Source: Halomonas sp. | GTDB taxonomy: Bacteria > Pseudomonadota > Gammaproteobacteria > Pseudomonadales > Halomonadaceae | Reading direction: 5' to 3' | NCBI RefSeq assembly: GCF_020832045.1 | Contig: NZ_JAFIFK010000050.1 | Span: forward strand, 62,001-126,000 | DNA: 64,000 nt | Shown: positions 28,900 through 42,242 of the stretch, one piece after another | How the letters are laid out: each line of letters opens with the position of its first letter | Numbering within the stretch: position 1 is the first letter of the stretch | The notes under the pieces: model-generated | What the model was told of the DNA's origin: nothing | Seen by the model: only the letters and a program-made list of their open reading frames with translations | Databases searched by the model: none | Translations under genes and position numbers: made by a program

Positions 28900-31010
28900 G
28901 CGAAAAACGATTGGACGCGCTGGCCGACGCCGCCGGCCTGATCAGTGAATGGGAGGACAGCGAGGGCAATCTCTGTCGGCTCGACCCTGCCACTCGTCGC
29001 GAGCTGCTGTCATGCCTAGGCTATCCGGCCGAGAGCGACAGGGAGATCGCTGCCAGTCTGGAGCGCCTGCGCGGCCCTGCGTCACCGTCAGAGTGGCCGC
29101 CATTGATCACCGCCGAACAAGGACAGAGTACCCCCCTGCCATCGTCGCTGCCGCCAGGGACTCGTTACGTACTGACGCTTGAAGAGGGCAAACGAGACGA
29201 AGGCGTGCTGGACGCTCAGGGCGCGCTGCCGGGTGTTGCCACCACCGGCTACCATCGTCTGAGCATCGCAGAAGTCGACATTACCCTGGCCGTAGCGCCA
29301 ACACGCTGTTTCACCGTCGCCGACGCTTGCGGCAGCGAGACACCGCGGCTATGGGGCCTGACCGCCCAGCTCTATGCCCTGCGCCGTCTAGGCGACGACG
29401 GCATCGGCGACACCCTGGCGCTGGAGCGGCTGGTTCGACATGCCGCCGAAGCCGGCGCAGCGGCCGTGGCCATCAGCCCCGTGCACGCCATGTTCAGTGC
29501 CGATGTGACGCGCTTCAGCCCCTACGCGCCCTCCAGCCGCCTGCTCTACAACGTCCTGCACGCGTCGCCGGAAGCCCTGCTCGGCGAAGAGGCAGTCAAG
29601 CACGCCAAGGAGATAAGCGGCGTGAATGGCGACCTGCCGCGGCTCGAAGCGGATCCCCTACTCGACTGGCCTGCCACGGCCAGCGCCAAGCTGACCTGGC
29701 TACGCGCCTTATGGGACGACCTCATGCACCGTGAGGACGCACAGGCGCACAGCATCCGCCAGGCCCTATCGGCGTTTCGCGAAGACGGCGGCTCGACGCT
29801 CGAACTTCACTGCCGCTTCGAGGCACTGCAGCAGCGGCTCGGCATACTCGACTGGCGACAGTGGCCGCAGGAGCTGCGTGACCCGGCAGGCCAGGAAGTG
29901 GCTCGCTTCGCCGAGGTGGATTCTCGCGACGTCGAGTATCACGCTTTCCTGCAGTGGCTGGTCAGCGAAGGGCTGGCCCACGCTCAGGCGTCGGCCCGAG
30001 AAGCCGGTATGCCCATTGGCTTGATGTCCGACCTCGCGGTAGGCGCCGATGCGGCCGGCAGTCAGGCCTGGAGCCGCCAGGAGGAGATGCTCGAGGGGCT
30101 TTCGATCGGCGCACCACCGGACACCTTCAATGTGCACGGCCAGGACTGGGGGCTCGCCCCCTTCTCGCCCCAAGGGCTGGTGCGATCGGGCTTTCGAAGC
30201 TTCATCGACATGCTGCGAGCCGGCTTCGCCCATGCCGGTGGGCTACGCATCGACCATGTGCTGGGACTCATGCGCCTGTGGCTGATACCGCATGGCAATG
30301 CGCCCAACGAAGGCGGTTACGTGCGCTACCCGCTCGACGATCTGTTACGGCTGGTCGCACTGGAATCATGGCGTCATCGCGCCATCGTCATCGGTGAGGA
30401 CCTGGGCACCGTAGCGCCCGGCTTTCGTCGGCAGCTGGCGCGGCGCGGCATCCTCGGCATAAGTGTGCTGTGGTTCGAACGCGACGACGAGGGCAACTTC
30501 CTGGCCCCAGCGCAGTGGTCGAAGGATGCCATTGCCACCAGCACGACCCATGACCTGCCCACACTGGCAGGCTGGTGGGTGGGCCGCGATATCGAATGGC
30601 GCAGCCACCTCGGCCTGCTTGGAGAAGGGCAGGACGCCGAAAGCGAGCACGCCGAACGCCGGGTTGCGCGTGCCCGCCTGGCCGACGCTCTCGGCCTGAC
30701 CGACCCCCAGCATCATCCCGAGGTATTGGATGCCAACGAACTGCCGGCCTCGCAGGTACTGGACGCCTGCATCCGGCACCTGGGTCTGACGCCCGCTCCT
30801 CTCGTGCTACTACCGGTGGAAGATGCTCTGGGCCTGGAGGAGCAGGCCAACTTGCCGGGTACCATCAAAGAGCACCCCAACTGGCGCCGACGCCTGCCCG
30901 ATGCCAGCGCGCGGCTGTTCGCCTCCACCGAAGTACGACACCGCATGGAGCAGCTGGTCGAGGCCCGCCAGAAAGCGAATAGCGTACAGGAGGGCAGCGC
31001 CGATGAGTGA
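28896..31010 (+). CDS. malQ: 4-alpha-glucanotransferase (amylomaltase)
   Basis: A 704-residue GH77 enzyme that transfers malto-oligosaccharide segments and releases glucose, balancing chain lengths for TreY and GlgX. Family residues are all seen: nucleophile Asp in GLRIDHVLGLMRLW, acid/base Glu in VIGEDLGTVAPGFR and the third Asp in TTHDLPTLAGWW. The 170 or so N-terminal residues form the extra domain common to bacterial MalQ. Its start is within the treZ stop (ATGA, with GAGGAG eight bases upstream) and its end overlaps the treY start by eight bases. Confidence 0.93.
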   Translation: MSEKRLDALADAAGLISEWEDSEGNLCRLDPATRRELLSCLGYPAESDREIAASLERLRGPASPSEWPPLITAEQGQSTPLPSSLPPGTRYVLTLEEGKRDEGVLDAQGALPGVATTGYHRLSIAEVDITLAVAPTRCFTVADACGSETPRLWGLTAQLYALRRLGDDGIGDTLALERLVRHAAEAGAAAVAISPVHAMFSADVTRFSPYAPSSRLLYNVLHASPEALLGEEAVKHAKEISGVNGDLPRLEADPLLDWPATASAKLTWLRALWDDLMHREDAQAHSIRQALSAFREDGGSTLELHCRFEALQQRLGILDWRQWPQELRDPAGQEVARFAEVDSRDVEYHAFLQWLVSEGLAHAQASAREAGMPIGLMSDLAVGADAAGSQAWSRQEEMLEGLSIGAPPDTFNVHGQDWGLAPFSPQGLVRSGFRSFIDMLRAGFAHAGGLRIDHVLGLMRLWLIPHGNAPNEGGYVRYPLDDLLRLVALESWRHRAIVIGEDLGTVAPGFRRQLARRGILGISVLWFERDDEGNFLAPAQWSKDAIATSTTHDLPTLAGWWVGRDIEWRSHLGLLGEGQDAESEHAERRVARARLADALGLTDPQHHPEVLDANELPASQVLDACIRHLGLTPAPLVLLPVEDALGLEEQANLPGTIKEHPNWRRRLPDASARLFASTEVRHRMEQLVEARQKANSVQEGSADE

Positions 31011-33795
31011 CATCCGTGCCACCGTGCGCCTGCAGTTCCATCGCGGCTTCACCTTGGACGATGCCTGCGAGTGCGTCGACTACTACGCCCGGCTCGGTAT
31101 CAGCCATGTCTATGCCTCACCGCTGCAGGTGTCGCGCAGCGACTCACCTCACGGCTACGACGGCATCGATCCTACCCGTATCGACCCCGAGCTCGGCGGT
31201 GAAGAGGCCCTGGAGCGGCTGGTCTATCGCCTGAGCTCCCACGACATGGGCCTGATCCTCGATATCGTTCCCAACCATGTGGCCGTAGGCGGCTCGCAGA
31301 ACCCTTGGTGGCAGGACGTGCTGGCATGGGGGCAGCAAAGCCCCTTCGCCGGTTTCTTCGATATCGACTGGCACGTCCCCGACCCCACCCTGGCCGGCAA
31401 GGTGCTACTACCCTTCCTTGGTGGCCCCTATGCCGATGCGCTGCAAGGGGGTGAGCTGGCGTTGCGCCACGAGGCCGAAACGACACGCTTCCAGGTCGTT
31501 TATCACGAACACCGCTACCCCATCGACCCTCGCCGCTATGGCGACATTCTGCGCCTTGCCGAGCATGAGACGTTATGGGACCTGGCGCCGCGTTTCGACG
31601 CCCTGCGCCAGCGCGACGACGCCTATACCGCCGTGACCGAGAGCCGCGATGCCCTGCGCCAGGCCCTTTCGGACCGCACCGCCAGCCAGGCACTGGAACA
31701 CGCCCTCAGCCTCTTCGACGGCAAAACGCGCGGCGGCGCCATTCGGCTGCACGACCTGCTTGAGCAACAGCATTATCGATTGGCCTGGTGGCGCAGTGGG
31801 GCCGACGAAATCAATTGGCGACGCTTCTTCGACATTACCGAGCTCGGTGGGCTGCGCATCGAGCAGCCTGAGGTGTTCGAGGCCGTACATGCGCTGCCGC
31901 TGCGCCTGGTGGAGCAGGGCTGGGTCGACGGCCTGCGCATCGACCATATCGACGGTCTGGCCGACCCGCGCGGCTACTGTCGTCGGTTGCGCACCCGCCT
32001 GGATGAGGTCCAGCAGCGGCGCCCGCCGGACGCGGTACGCCACGTGCCGATCTTCGTCGAGAAGATCCTGGCCGCCGAGGAGACACTGCATGGCGACTGG
32101 GGAGTCGAAGGCACCACCGGCTACGAGGTGATGAACGCGATTTCCGCTCTGCAGCACGACCCAGCCGGCGCCGAGCCGCTGCGTAACCTGTGGCAAGATG
32201 TCACCCACCGCAGCGCCGATTTCCTCTTCGAGGCTCGCCTGGCTCGTCGCGAGGTGCTCGCCAGCCTGCTGGCAAGCGAGTTCGAGGCGTGCGCCCGCGC
32301 CCTGCACGCCGTGGCCCGCCACGCGTTGGCAACTCGGGATATCACCCTGGCGTCGGTACGTCGGTCGCTTGAAGCACTGATCGTGCACTTCCCGGTCTAT
32401 CGGACCTATGCCGATGACGGTGGCCGCCCGGAACTCGACGCGCCCTTTTTCGACGAGGCCATGGCTGGCGCCCGGGATGAGCTGAGTCCGCCCGATACCG
32501 AAGTGCTGGAGTGGCTGCAGCGCTGGCTGGGCGGCGAGGCACCCTGCGATGTCGAAGATGCCGAGGAGCGCTGGCTGCGCCAGCGGGCCATCGTTCGCTT
32601 CCAGCAGCTCACCTCGCCGGTAGCCGCCAAGGCCGTGGAAGATACCGCTGGCTATCGTAGCGCGGCGCTGATTTCGCGTAACGACGTCGGCTTCGACGGC
32701 GAGCACTTCAGCCATACGCCACGCCAGTTTCACGATGCCAACGTCTGGCGAAGTCGCCACTTCCCACACGGCCTGGTTGCTACCGCCACCCATGACCACA
32801 AGCGTGGCGAGGACGTGCGGGCGCGGCTGGCTGCATTGAGCGAGAACGCCGGTGGCTTAGCCAGCCGAATCGCTCACTGGCGCGAGCTCGCCGCTCCACT
32901 GCGCCAGACGCAAGCGGCGGGGCCCGCCCCCAGCCCCGGCGACGAGCTGATTCTCTATCAACTCCTGCTTGGTGCCTGGCCGCCAGCCCTCCAGAGTCAC
33001 GATGAGGACGGCATACGTACGTTTGCCGAGCGAGTGGCCAAATGGCAGCAGAAGGCACTGCGCGAAGCCAAACTGCGCACTCACTGGCTGTGGCCCGACG
33101 ACGCCTACGAGGCCGCCTGCCGCGATTACCTGATGGGGATCCTGACCACGCCCGAGCTGTGCCGCGAGATCGAGGCGGCGGCCCGCGAACTCGATCTGCC
33201 AGGTGCGCTCAACGGCCTGGTCCAGACGACACTGCGCCTGACCGTACCCGGTGTGCCGGATCTTTACCAAGGCTGCGAATTCTGGGACTACAGCCTGGTC
33301 GACCCCGACAACCGGCGCCCTGTCGACCATGACGTGCGTCGGCACTCACTCGAAGCCGACAAGGAGCTCGCTGCAGCGCTGGCGGATTGGCAAGACGGTA
33401 CTGTCAAGCAGACGCTGATCGCACGCTTGCTGGCCCTGCGCCAGCAGCGGCGCGAGCTTTTCCTGGATGGGAATTACCACCCTCTGGCGGTCGAGTGCGG
33501 ACAGGGCGACAGGCTGGTCGCCTTCTTGCGTAGCCACGCTGACCAGCAGCTGATGGTTGTCGTACCACGTCTAACCGCACGACTCCTGCTGGATGCCGAT
33601 CGTCCCCATGTGGTGCCATCACAGTGGGGTAATACCGCCATCTGCCTCCCCACGGAAGCAATGGGCGTTTGGCAAAACGCACTGACCGGTACCATCCTGA
33701 ACGTATTGGAATCGCCTGTTGCCGCCGGTGAACTGCTGAACGATTTTTCCGTCGGCATCTATCTACGTAACCCGCAAGGGCAAAGGGAGAGCTAG
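31003..33795 (+). CDS. treY: Malto-oligosyltrehalose synthase
   Basis: A 930-residue GH13 enzyme from ATG 31003, which has AGGAGG nine bases upstream; the track start 30823 lies in malQ. It isomerises the reducing-end alpha-1,4 linkage of maltodextrin to alpha-1,1, making the TreZ substrate. Seen: N-terminal TVRLQFHRGFTLDDA, nucleophile Asp in GLRIDHIDGLADPRGY, acid/base Glu in FVEKILAAEETLHGDW, and TATHDHKRGEDVRARLA, typical of TreY. The length suits the longer proteobacterial form. It overlaps malQ and is followed after one base by the DUF2934 gene. Confidence 0.94.
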   Translation: MSDIRATVRLQFHRGFTLDDACECVDYYARLGISHVYASPLQVSRSDSPHGYDGIDPTRIDPELGGEEALERLVYRLSSHDMGLILDIVPNHVAVGGSQNPWWQDVLAWGQQSPFAGFFDIDWHVPDPTLAGKVLLPFLGGPYADALQGGELALRHEAETTRFQVVYHEHRYPIDPRRYGDILRLAEHETLWDLAPRFDALRQRDDAYTAVTESRDALRQALSDRTASQALEHALSLFDGKTRGGAIRLHDLLEQQHYRLAWWRSGADEINWRRFFDITELGGLRIEQPEVFEAVHALPLRLVEQGWVDGLRIDHIDGLADPRGYCRRLRTRLDEVQQRRPPDAVRHVPIFVEKILAAEETLHGDWGVEGTTGYEVMNAISALQHDPAGAEPLRNLWQDVTHRSADFLFEARLARREVLASLLASEFEACARALHAVARHALATRDITLASVRRSLEALIVHFPVYRTYADDGGRPELDAPFFDEAMAGARDELSPPDTEVLEWLQRWLGGEAPCDVEDAEERWLRQRAIVRFQQLTSPVAAKAVEDTAGYRSAALISRNDVGFDGEHFSHTPRQFHDANVWRSRHFPHGLVATATHDHKRGEDVRARLAALSENAGGLASRIAHWRELAAPLRQTQAAGPAPSPGDELILYQLLLGAWPPALQSHDEDGIRTFAERVAKWQQKALREAKLRTHWLWPDDAYEAACRDYLMGILTTPELCREIEAAARELDLPGALNGLVQTTLRLTVPGVPDLYQGCEFWDYSLVDPDNRRPVDHDVRRHSLEADKELAAALADWQDGTVKQTLIARLLALRQQRRELFLDGNYHPLAVECGQGDRLVAFLRSHADQQLMVVVPRLTARLLLDADRPHVVPSQWGNTAICLPTEAMGVWQNALTGTILNVLESPVAAGELLNDFSVGIYLRNPQGQRES

Positions 33796-33796
33796 G

Positions 33797-34522
33797 ATGG
33801 CTGACGAAGAGCGCATACGGAATCTCGCCTACGAAATATGGGAATCGGAAGGCCGCCCCGAAGGCCAACAACAGCGGCATTGGGACATGGCATTGAAGAT
33901 CGTCGCCGCTGAACAGGCAGCAGGCATGGATGCCGAACTCGAGGAGCTGGGCGAACCGGTAGAGGAGACTCCCATCTTCGAGGACGATCTGCCACTGGAG
34001 GACGACGAGGTAGGCATCCAGGAGAACCGGCTACCGCTCGACCCACCCGATGGCAGGGTCGACTTCGACGAGCTGCCTTATCGTGACGACCATGACGTGG
34101 CCCAGGACGTGCCGGTACAGGACCGTGGCAGCCCTGGGTCTACGACAACGGACAGCGTACCCACCGCCGCATCGCGCAGCCCGCTACCGGCCGAAGAGGC
34201 CACGAGCAGCGGTGCTCAGAATCAGGACATCGCCAATCGCGGAGGGCCGGACACCGCGCCGAGCTCACCGGACCCCGGGCCTGGCCCGATGGAGCCGCTG
34301 CCAGCGGAGTCGGCAACGGCCAAGCGAAAACGCAAGCCGCGCCGCGCCGACGATGGCCTGAGTCAGCCTGACGGCACCGACACCTCTCAGGTACCGGGAA
34401 AGACCGCCAAGTCCGCCGGCAGCAAGCGCAGCGCCAAGGCAGGCGACAGCGGCAAAGCGGCCAAGACGTCGTCCACCACCAAGGCGAAGAAATCACCGAG
34501 CCGCAAGAAGCCCAAGGAATGA
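33797..34522 (+). CDS. DUF2934 protein with lysine/serine/alanine-rich histone-like tail
   Basis: A 241-residue protein. Residues 1-40 match DUF2934 (RIRNLAYEIWESEGRPEGQQ), a short domain with no proven function. The next 60 residues are strongly acidic (LEELGEPVEETPIFEDDLPL), then a low-complexity Pro/Ser stretch, then a basic C-terminus from about residue 175 (KRKRKPRRADD, and a repeated K-A/S-K pattern ending SRKKPKE) like histone H1 or AlgP tails. It starts one base after treY (GGGAG seven bases upstream), so it belongs to the glucan operon. I recall a DUF2934-type gene in the same place in Pseudomonas. DNA, RNA or glucan-granule binding are all only possible. Confidence 0.8.
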   Translation: MADEERIRNLAYEIWESEGRPEGQQQRHWDMALKIVAAEQAAGMDAELEELGEPVEETPIFEDDLPLEDDEVGIQENRLPLDPPDGRVDFDELPYRDDHDVAQDVPVQDRGSPGSTTTDSVPTAASRSPLPAEEATSSGAQNQDIANRGGPDTAPSSPDPGPGPMEPLPAESATAKRKRKPRRADDGLSQPDGTDTSQVPGKTAKSAGSKRSAKAGDSGKAAKTSSTTKAKKSPSRKKPKE

Positions 34523-34555
34523 ACGACACCTGGTAAGACGCCCACCGCTTCATGG

Positions 34556-36772
<2,217 letters not shown>

Positions 36773-36824
36773 AGCCGCCACGTCCCGAGCGGTGGCAGGA
36801 AGAACGAGAGACAAGGAGTCCGAA

Positions 36825-38852
36825 ATGAGTTCACCTGCGTTGACAATTCCAAGGGTCGATCAGCTGCAAGAGCCGTTTCCGAGCGATGTCTCGGCCGCTG
36901 CTCATGCCCCTCGTATCGCCATCGAGGACGTGCATCCATCGCTAGATCACGGTCGTTTCGCCGCCAAAACCATCGTCGACGAACCTGTCATCGTCAAGGC
37001 GACGATATTCGCCGATGGTCACGACGTTCTGGCCGCCGCCATTTGCTGGCACGACGATTTAGGGGCGCAAAAGCGGGAACCCATGGAGGCAGTCCTCCCC
37101 CCCGGACGCGATCTCTACCAAGGGTGCTTCACGCCTTCCAGAGTGGGGAGACACGGTTTTTACATCGAGGCCTGGTGGGACATCTACGGCACTTATCACA
37201 GCGAGCTTTCCAAGAAATATCGGGCGGGCGTGCCGGTCGGCCTCGAGCTCGAAGAGGGACGGCTGTTAGTCACTCAGGCCATGGAGCGCAGCGAAGGTGA
37301 GCTGAGAGAAGCGCTGGCCGCCCTGCATGAAAAGTATCAGCAGCTCGAGCTCGATGCCGATCGAGTTGCGCTGCTGTTGGACAACAGCACGGTAAAGCTG
37401 ATGGAGGCCGCGGATTCACGCCCGCATCTGGTACGCAGCGACGCTTGCTACGGCGTCGAAGTAGAGCGCCTCAGGGCGCGTTACTCGAGCTGGTACGAGC
37501 TGTTCCCGCGCTCGGAAACCGACAGTCCGCATCGCCACGGTACCTTCCGTGACGTGCACGCACGCCTCCCCCTGATTCGCGACATGGGTTTCGATGTTCT
37601 CTATTTCCCGCCTATTCATCCCATCGGTCGCACACATCGCAAGGGACCCAACAACTCACTTGAAGCAGGGCCGGACGACCCCGGCAGTCCTTACGCCATC
37701 GGTAGCGAGGAGGGTGGTCATGAAGCGATACATCCGGAGCTTGGCACACGAGACGATTTCCGCGATCTGGTACGCGCTGCAGCCGATCATGGCTTGGAAA
37801 TCGCGCTGGACTTCGCCATCCAGTGCTCGCCCGACCACCCCTGGCTCGACGAGCACCCCGGTTGGTTCTCATGGCGCCCCGACGGGTCTATCCGCTACGC
37901 AGAGAATCCGCCCAAGAAGTATCAGGACATCGTCAACGTCGATTTTTATGCCGCGGACGCGGTCCCTTCGCTCTGGATCGAGCTTCGCGACATCGTTCAG
38001 GGCTGGGTCGACGAAGGCGTAAAGATCTTCCGCGTCGACAACCCCCATACCAAGCCGCTGCCTTTCTGGGAGTGGCTGATTGCCGATATTCGAGGTCGCG
38101 ACCCAGCGGTAATTTTTCTTGCCGAGGCCTTCACGCGGCCGGCGATGATGCTGCGACTTGGCAAGCTGGGCTTCAATCAGAGCTATACCTATTTCACTTG
38201 GCGCCATACCAAACAGGAGCTGACCGAGTACTTCACCCAGCTCAACGAATCACCGCTGCGCGAAGGCTACCGCCCCAACTTCTTCGTCAACACGCCCGAC
38301 ATCAACCCCTACTTCCTGCAGTCTTCGGGAAGACCCGGCTTTCTGCAACGAGCGGCCCTGGCGGCTCTCGGGGCCGGTTCCTGGGGGGTGTATTCAGGCT
38401 TCGAGCTGTGCGAGGGGGAACCGGTGCCGGGCAAGGAGGAGTATCTCGATTCGGAGAAGTACGAGATTCGCCCGCGTATCTATACCTCCCCCGGCAACAT
38501 CACCTATGAGATAGCGCAGCTCAACCGCATTCGACGGGAGAACCCGGCACTGCAGACCCACCTGGGCGTGTCCTTCTACACGGTGCACAACGAGAGGATT
38601 CTCCTTTTCGGCAAGCGTACCGAAGCACAGGACAATTTCATCCTCGCCGCGATCAACCTTGATCCGTTCGAGGCTCAGGAGGGGGTGTTCGAACTACCGC
38701 TGTGGGAGTTCGGGTTGCCCGACGACGCCACCTTGCAGGGAGAGGACCTGATGAATGGGCAACGCTGGACGTGGCACGGCAAGTGGCAATCGCTACGACT
38801 CGAGCCGTGGCATATGCCCTTCGCCATTTGGCGTATTCGCCCGGTTCACTAG
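36825..38852 (+). CDS. glgE: Alpha-1,4-glucan:maltose-1-phosphate maltosyltransferase
   Basis: A 675-residue GH13_3 enzyme that adds maltose from maltose-1-phosphate to glucan ends. ATG 36825 has AAGGAG six bases upstream. The N-terminal domain (AAHAPRIAIEDVHPSLDHGR) and helical insert are typical. The catalytic Asp lies in IFRVDNPHTKPLPFW, the acid/base Glu in FLAEAFTRPAMM, and NTPDINPYFLQSSGRP is a GlgE hallmark. The donor is made by the neighbouring TreS-Pep2 fusion and the product is branched by GlgB, so the GlgE pathway is complete here. Confidence 0.95.
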   Translation: MSSPALTIPRVDQLQEPFPSDVSAAAHAPRIAIEDVHPSLDHGRFAAKTIVDEPVIVKATIFADGHDVLAAAICWHDDLGAQKREPMEAVLPPGRDLYQGCFTPSRVGRHGFYIEAWWDIYGTYHSELSKKYRAGVPVGLELEEGRLLVTQAMERSEGELREALAALHEKYQQLELDADRVALLLDNSTVKLMEAADSRPHLVRSDACYGVEVERLRARYSSWYELFPRSETDSPHRHGTFRDVHARLPLIRDMGFDVLYFPPIHPIGRTHRKGPNNSLEAGPDDPGSPYAIGSEEGGHEAIHPELGTRDDFRDLVRAAADHGLEIALDFAIQCSPDHPWLDEHPGWFSWRPDGSIRYAENPPKKYQDIVNVDFYAADAVPSLWIELRDIVQGWVDEGVKIFRVDNPHTKPLPFWEWLIADIRGRDPAVIFLAEAFTRPAMMLRLGKLGFNQSYTYFTWRHTKQELTEYFTQLNESPLREGYRPNFFVNTPDINPYFLQSSGRPGFLQRAALAALGAGSWGVYSGFELCEGEPVPGKEEYLDSEKYEIRPRIYTSPGNITYEIAQLNRIRRENPALQTHLGVSFYTVHNERILLFGKRTEAQDNFILAAINLDPFEAQEGVFELPLWEFGLPDDATLQGEDLMNGQRWTWHGKWQSLRLEPWHMPFAIWRIRPVH

Positions 38853-38891
38853 CAGAGTGGTGCGTACCTAACCCCCAAGGAGGGCAAGACC

Positions 38892-41800
38892 ATGATGGAT
38901 GCCAGCAGCGAATCCCACGCCGTCGAGACCCTCGATTTCCTCGACGACCCCCTCTGGTACAAGGACGCCGTGATCTATCAGGTGCACGTCAAGTCCTTCT
39001 TCGACGCCAACGACGACGGTATCGGCGATTTCAAGGGGCTGATCGAAAAGCTCGATTACATCGTCAGCCTCGGTGTGAATACCATTTGGGTACTGCCGTT
39101 CTACCCATCGCCACGACGCGACGATGGCTACGACATCGCCGAATACACCAGCGTCAGCCCGGACTACGGCACCATGGAGGATGCCCGACACTTCATCGAA
39201 GAGGCACATCGTCGGGGATTGCGGGTGCTCACGGAGCTGGTCATCAACCATACGTCCGACCAGCATGAATGGTTCCAGCGCGCTCGCCGATCGCCGCCCG
39301 GCTCGCCGGAGCGAGACTTCTACGTATGGTCCGACACTGACCTCAAGTATCCCGGCACCCGCATCATCTTTCTCGACACCGAAGTATCCAATTGGACATG
39401 GGATCCGCTAGCTGGCGCCTATTATTGGCATCGCTTCTATTCTCACCAGCCCGATCTCAATTTCGATAACCCGCAGGTGCTGGACGAAGTGATCAAGGTC
39501 ATGGAGTACTGGCTCGACATGGGCGTCGACGGCCTGCGCCTGGATGCCATTCCATACCTGGTCGAGCGCGAAGGCACCAACAACGAGAATCTTCCCGAGA
39601 CCCACGAGGTGCTCAAGAAGATTCGCGCGGTAATCGACGATCGTTACCCTGACCGCATGCTGCTCGCCGAGGCCAACCAGTGGCCCGAGGACACCCGCCC
39701 CTACTTCGGCGACGGCGACGAGTGTCATATGGCGTTCCATTTCCCATTGATGCCGCGCATGTACATGGCCCTCGCCCAGGAAGACCGCTTCCCGATCACC
39801 GACATACTGCGACAGACCCCCGAGATACCGGCCAATTGCCAATGGGCCATCTTCCTGCGCAATCACGATGAGCTGACGCTGGAGATGGTCACCGACAAGG
39901 AGCGCGACTACCTCTGGAACCACTACGCCGCCGATCGCCGTGCTCGCATCAACCTCGGAATACGCCGACGCCTGGCGCCGCTGCTCGAGCGCGACCGTCG
40001 TCGTGTCGAGCTGCTCAATAGCCTGCTGCTGTCGATGCCGGGAACACCGGTGCTCTACTATGGCGACGAGATCGGTATGGGCGACAACATCTACCTCGGC
40101 GACCGCGACGGGGTGCGTACCCCCATGCAATGGTCGGTGGATCGCAACGGCGGCTTCTCACGTGCCGACCCGGCAAGCCTCGTGCTGCCGGCGCTCATGG
40201 ACCCCCTCTACGGCTATCAGGCGGTCAACGTCGAATCCCAGCTGCGCGATCCGCATTCGCTACTGAACGCCATGCGGCGCCTGCTCGCGGTGCGCGATCA
40301 GCATCGAGCTTTCAGCCGCGGCACCATGCGGCCACTCTACCCGGCCAATCGCCATATCCTCGCCTACCTCCGCGAAATGACACTCGACAACGGCGAGACG
40401 GAAACACTGCTGTGCGTCGCCAATATGGCGCGAACCGCCCAGGCGGTGGAAGTCGATCTCTCCGCCTTCGCCGGCCAGGTGCCGGTGGAAATGGTCGGTG
40501 GCAGTGCATTTCCGCCGATCGGACGGACGCCGTACCTGCTGACACTGCCTCCTTATGGCTTCTTCTGGTTCCTGCTGGCACCGGAATCCGCCATGCCTGA
40601 ATGGCACGTGCCGGCCCCCGAGCCCATGCCGGAATATGTCACGCTGATCGTCAAAAAACGGCTCGAGGAGATATTCCAAGCCCCGGCGCGCCAGCTGCTC
40701 GAGCGTGAGACCCTACCTAGCTACCTGCCCAAGCGACGCTGGTTCGCCACCAAGCAGGCCCATATCGACCAAGTGCGCATCCTCTACGTTGCCCGGCTGG
40801 AGCACAGCCAGCACGCCATGCTGATCGCCGAGATGGAGGTCCACCATGCCGAGGGCATCGAACGCTACCAACTACCGCTGGCGTTTCTCGGTGAAGAGGA
40901 GCAGACCAGTGCCCTGCCCCAGCAGCTCGCCATGGCACGCGTCCGCCGCTTCCACGAAGTGGGGCTGCTGACCGATGCGCTGACACTGGATGCCTTTGCC
41001 CTGGCGGTTATCGATGCCATGCGACAAGGCCTAAAACTGCCGTGCGGCAGCGGGGAAATTCGCTTCGAGTCTACGCCCTTGCTCACCGCGCTGGAGCTTC
41101 CCGACCCCCTCGAAGTGGAGCAGCTGAGCGCGGAGCAATCCAACAGTTCGGTCATCATCGGCCGCCAACTGGTGCTCAAGCTATTCCGCAAGGTGGCGCC
41201 AGGAATTCACCCCGAAGCTGAGATCGGTCGCTTCCTCACCGAGCGCGGTTTCACCCATATCGCTGCCTTGCTTGGCGAGGTAACCCGCTTCGATGAGCAG
41301 GGAACGCCTCACACGCTGATGGTGATGCAGAGCTTCATCGATAACCAGGGCGATGCCTGGGCCTGGTTTCGAGCCACGCTCGCGCGTGCAGTTCGCGAGG
41401 CCAGAGCCGATCGGGATCAGGGACACGACAAGGCTTTCGAAGAGCCGGGTTATGGCGCCTGCGAGGAGTTGGAGTCTTTCGCCACCACCCTGGGCAAGCG
41501 TTTAGGCGAAATGCATAGCGTATTGGCTTCGCCCAGTGAGGATCCCGCCTTCAGTCCTCAAATTGCTTCGGATACCCAAGTCGAGCAGTGGAAGCAGCGA
41601 GTGCGGGAGCGTGTCGAAGAAGCGCTGGCACTGCTTGAGCAGCATGCAAAACAGTGTGACGAAGCCGAGCGACAGATCATCGAAGGGATCATGGCAAGTC
41701 GTGACTCGCTCACGGCCGCCATCGCTACCATCGCTGGGCTGACCAAAGGCAGCCTGCTGACGCGTATCCACGGCGACCTGCACCTGGGACAGGTGTTGGT

Positions 41801-42242
41801 CGCGCACCACGATGCCTACATCATCGACTTCGAGGGCGAGCCTGACCGCCCGCTGGAAGAGCGTCGCATAAAGGACAGCCCGCTAAGAGACGTGGCGGGC
41901 ATGTTGCGCTCCTTCGACTATGCCTTCACAAGGGTGGATGAGGCTCTTCCCGGTGGCGAGGGCGAAGAGATGCACGACGACAGCGATCACGAGGTGGCGG
42001 AGCGCTGCCTACTGAGCGCTCGCCAGGCCTTCCTCAATGCCTATTGGCATGCCACCCAGGCATTGCCGCACGAATGGCAACAAACGGCCGGCCCGGCCGC
42101 GGCAGTCGATCTGTTCGTTCTGGAAAAGACCGCCTACGAAATCGCCTATGAAATATCCAATCGTCCCGCCTGGCTGAGCGTGCCGCTGCGTGGCCTGGCG
42201 GCGCTAGTCGAGCAATTGGATGAAGGAGAGCCAAATGTCTGA
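38892..42242 (+). CDS. treS: Trehalose synthase fused to maltokinase (TreS-Pep2)
   Basis: A 1116-residue fusion. Residues 1-570 are TreS, interconverting trehalose and maltose ([20 protein letters not shown]; Asp in [15 protein letters not shown]; Glu in [11 protein letters not shown]; Asp in [13 protein letters not shown]). From about residue 610 a Pep2 maltokinase follows: the N-cap [10 protein letters not shown], catalytic [13 protein letters not shown] and metal-binding IDFEGEP. It therefore turns trehalose into maltose-1-phosphate for GlgE. Such fusions are known in pseudomonads and other proteobacteria. AAGGAGG lies eight bases before the ATG, and the 3' end overlaps glgB by eight bases. 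Confidence 0.95.
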   Translation: MMDASSESHAVETLDFLDDPLWYKDAVIYQVHVKSFFDANDDGIGDFKGLIEKLDYIVSLGVNTIWVLPFYPSPRRDDGYDIAEYTSVSPDYGTMEDARHFIEEAHRRGLRVLTELVINHTSDQHEWFQRARRSPPGSPERDFYVWSDTDLKYPGTRIIFLDTEVSNWTWDPLAGAYYWHRFYSHQPDLNFDNPQVLDEVIKVMEYWLDMGVDGLRLDAIPYLVEREGTNNENLPETHEVLKKIRAVIDDRYPDRMLLAEANQWPEDTRPYFGDGDECHMAFHFPLMPRMYMALAQEDRFPITDILRQTPEIPANCQWAIFLRNHDELTLEMVTDKERDYLWNHYAADRRARINLGIRRRLAPLLERDRRRVELLNSLLLSMPGTPVLYYGDEIGMGDNIYLGDRDGVRTPMQWSVDRNGGFSRADPASLVLPALMDPLYGYQAVNVESQLRDPHSLLNAMRRLLAVRDQHRAFSRGTMRPLYPANRHILAYLREMTLDNGETETLLCVANMARTAQAVEVDLSAFAGQVPVEMVGGSAFPPIGRTPYLLTLPPYGFFWFLLAPESAMPEWHVPAPEPMPEYVTLIVKKRLEEIFQAPARQLLERETLPSYLPKRRWFATKQAHIDQVRILYVARLEHSQHAMLIAEMEVHHAEGIERYQLPLAFLGEEEQTSALPQQLAMARVRRFHEVGLLTDALTLDAFALAVIDAMRQGLKLPCGSGEIRFESTPLLTALELPDPLEVEQLSAEQSNSSVIIGRQLVLKLFRKVAPGIHPEAEIGRFLTERGFTHIAALLGEVTRFDEQGTPHTLMVMQSFIDNQGDAWAWFRATLARAVREARADRDQGHDKAFEEPGYGACEELESFATTLGKRLGEMHSVLASPSEDPAFSPQIASDTQVEQWKQRVRERVEEALALLEQHAKQCDEAERQIIEGIMASRDSLTAAIATIAGLTKGSLLTRIHGDLHLGQVLVAHHDAYIIDFEGEPDRPLEERRIKDSPLRDVAGMLRSFDYAFTRVDEALPGGEGEEMHDDSDHEVAERCLLSARQAFLNAYWHATQALPHEWQQTAGPAAAVDLFVLEKTAYEIAYEISNRPAWLSVPLRGLAALVEQLDEGEPNV

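Noticed and set aside
31573-32799. 408-codon minus-strand ORF opposite treY
   Set aside because: Complete overlap with a clearly functional treY; sequence has no family features.
33797-34522. True histone or AlgP-family regulator
   Set aside because: Only the tail composition is similar; the N-terminus is DUF2934 and the middle is acidic, so low-complexity resemblance alone is not enough.
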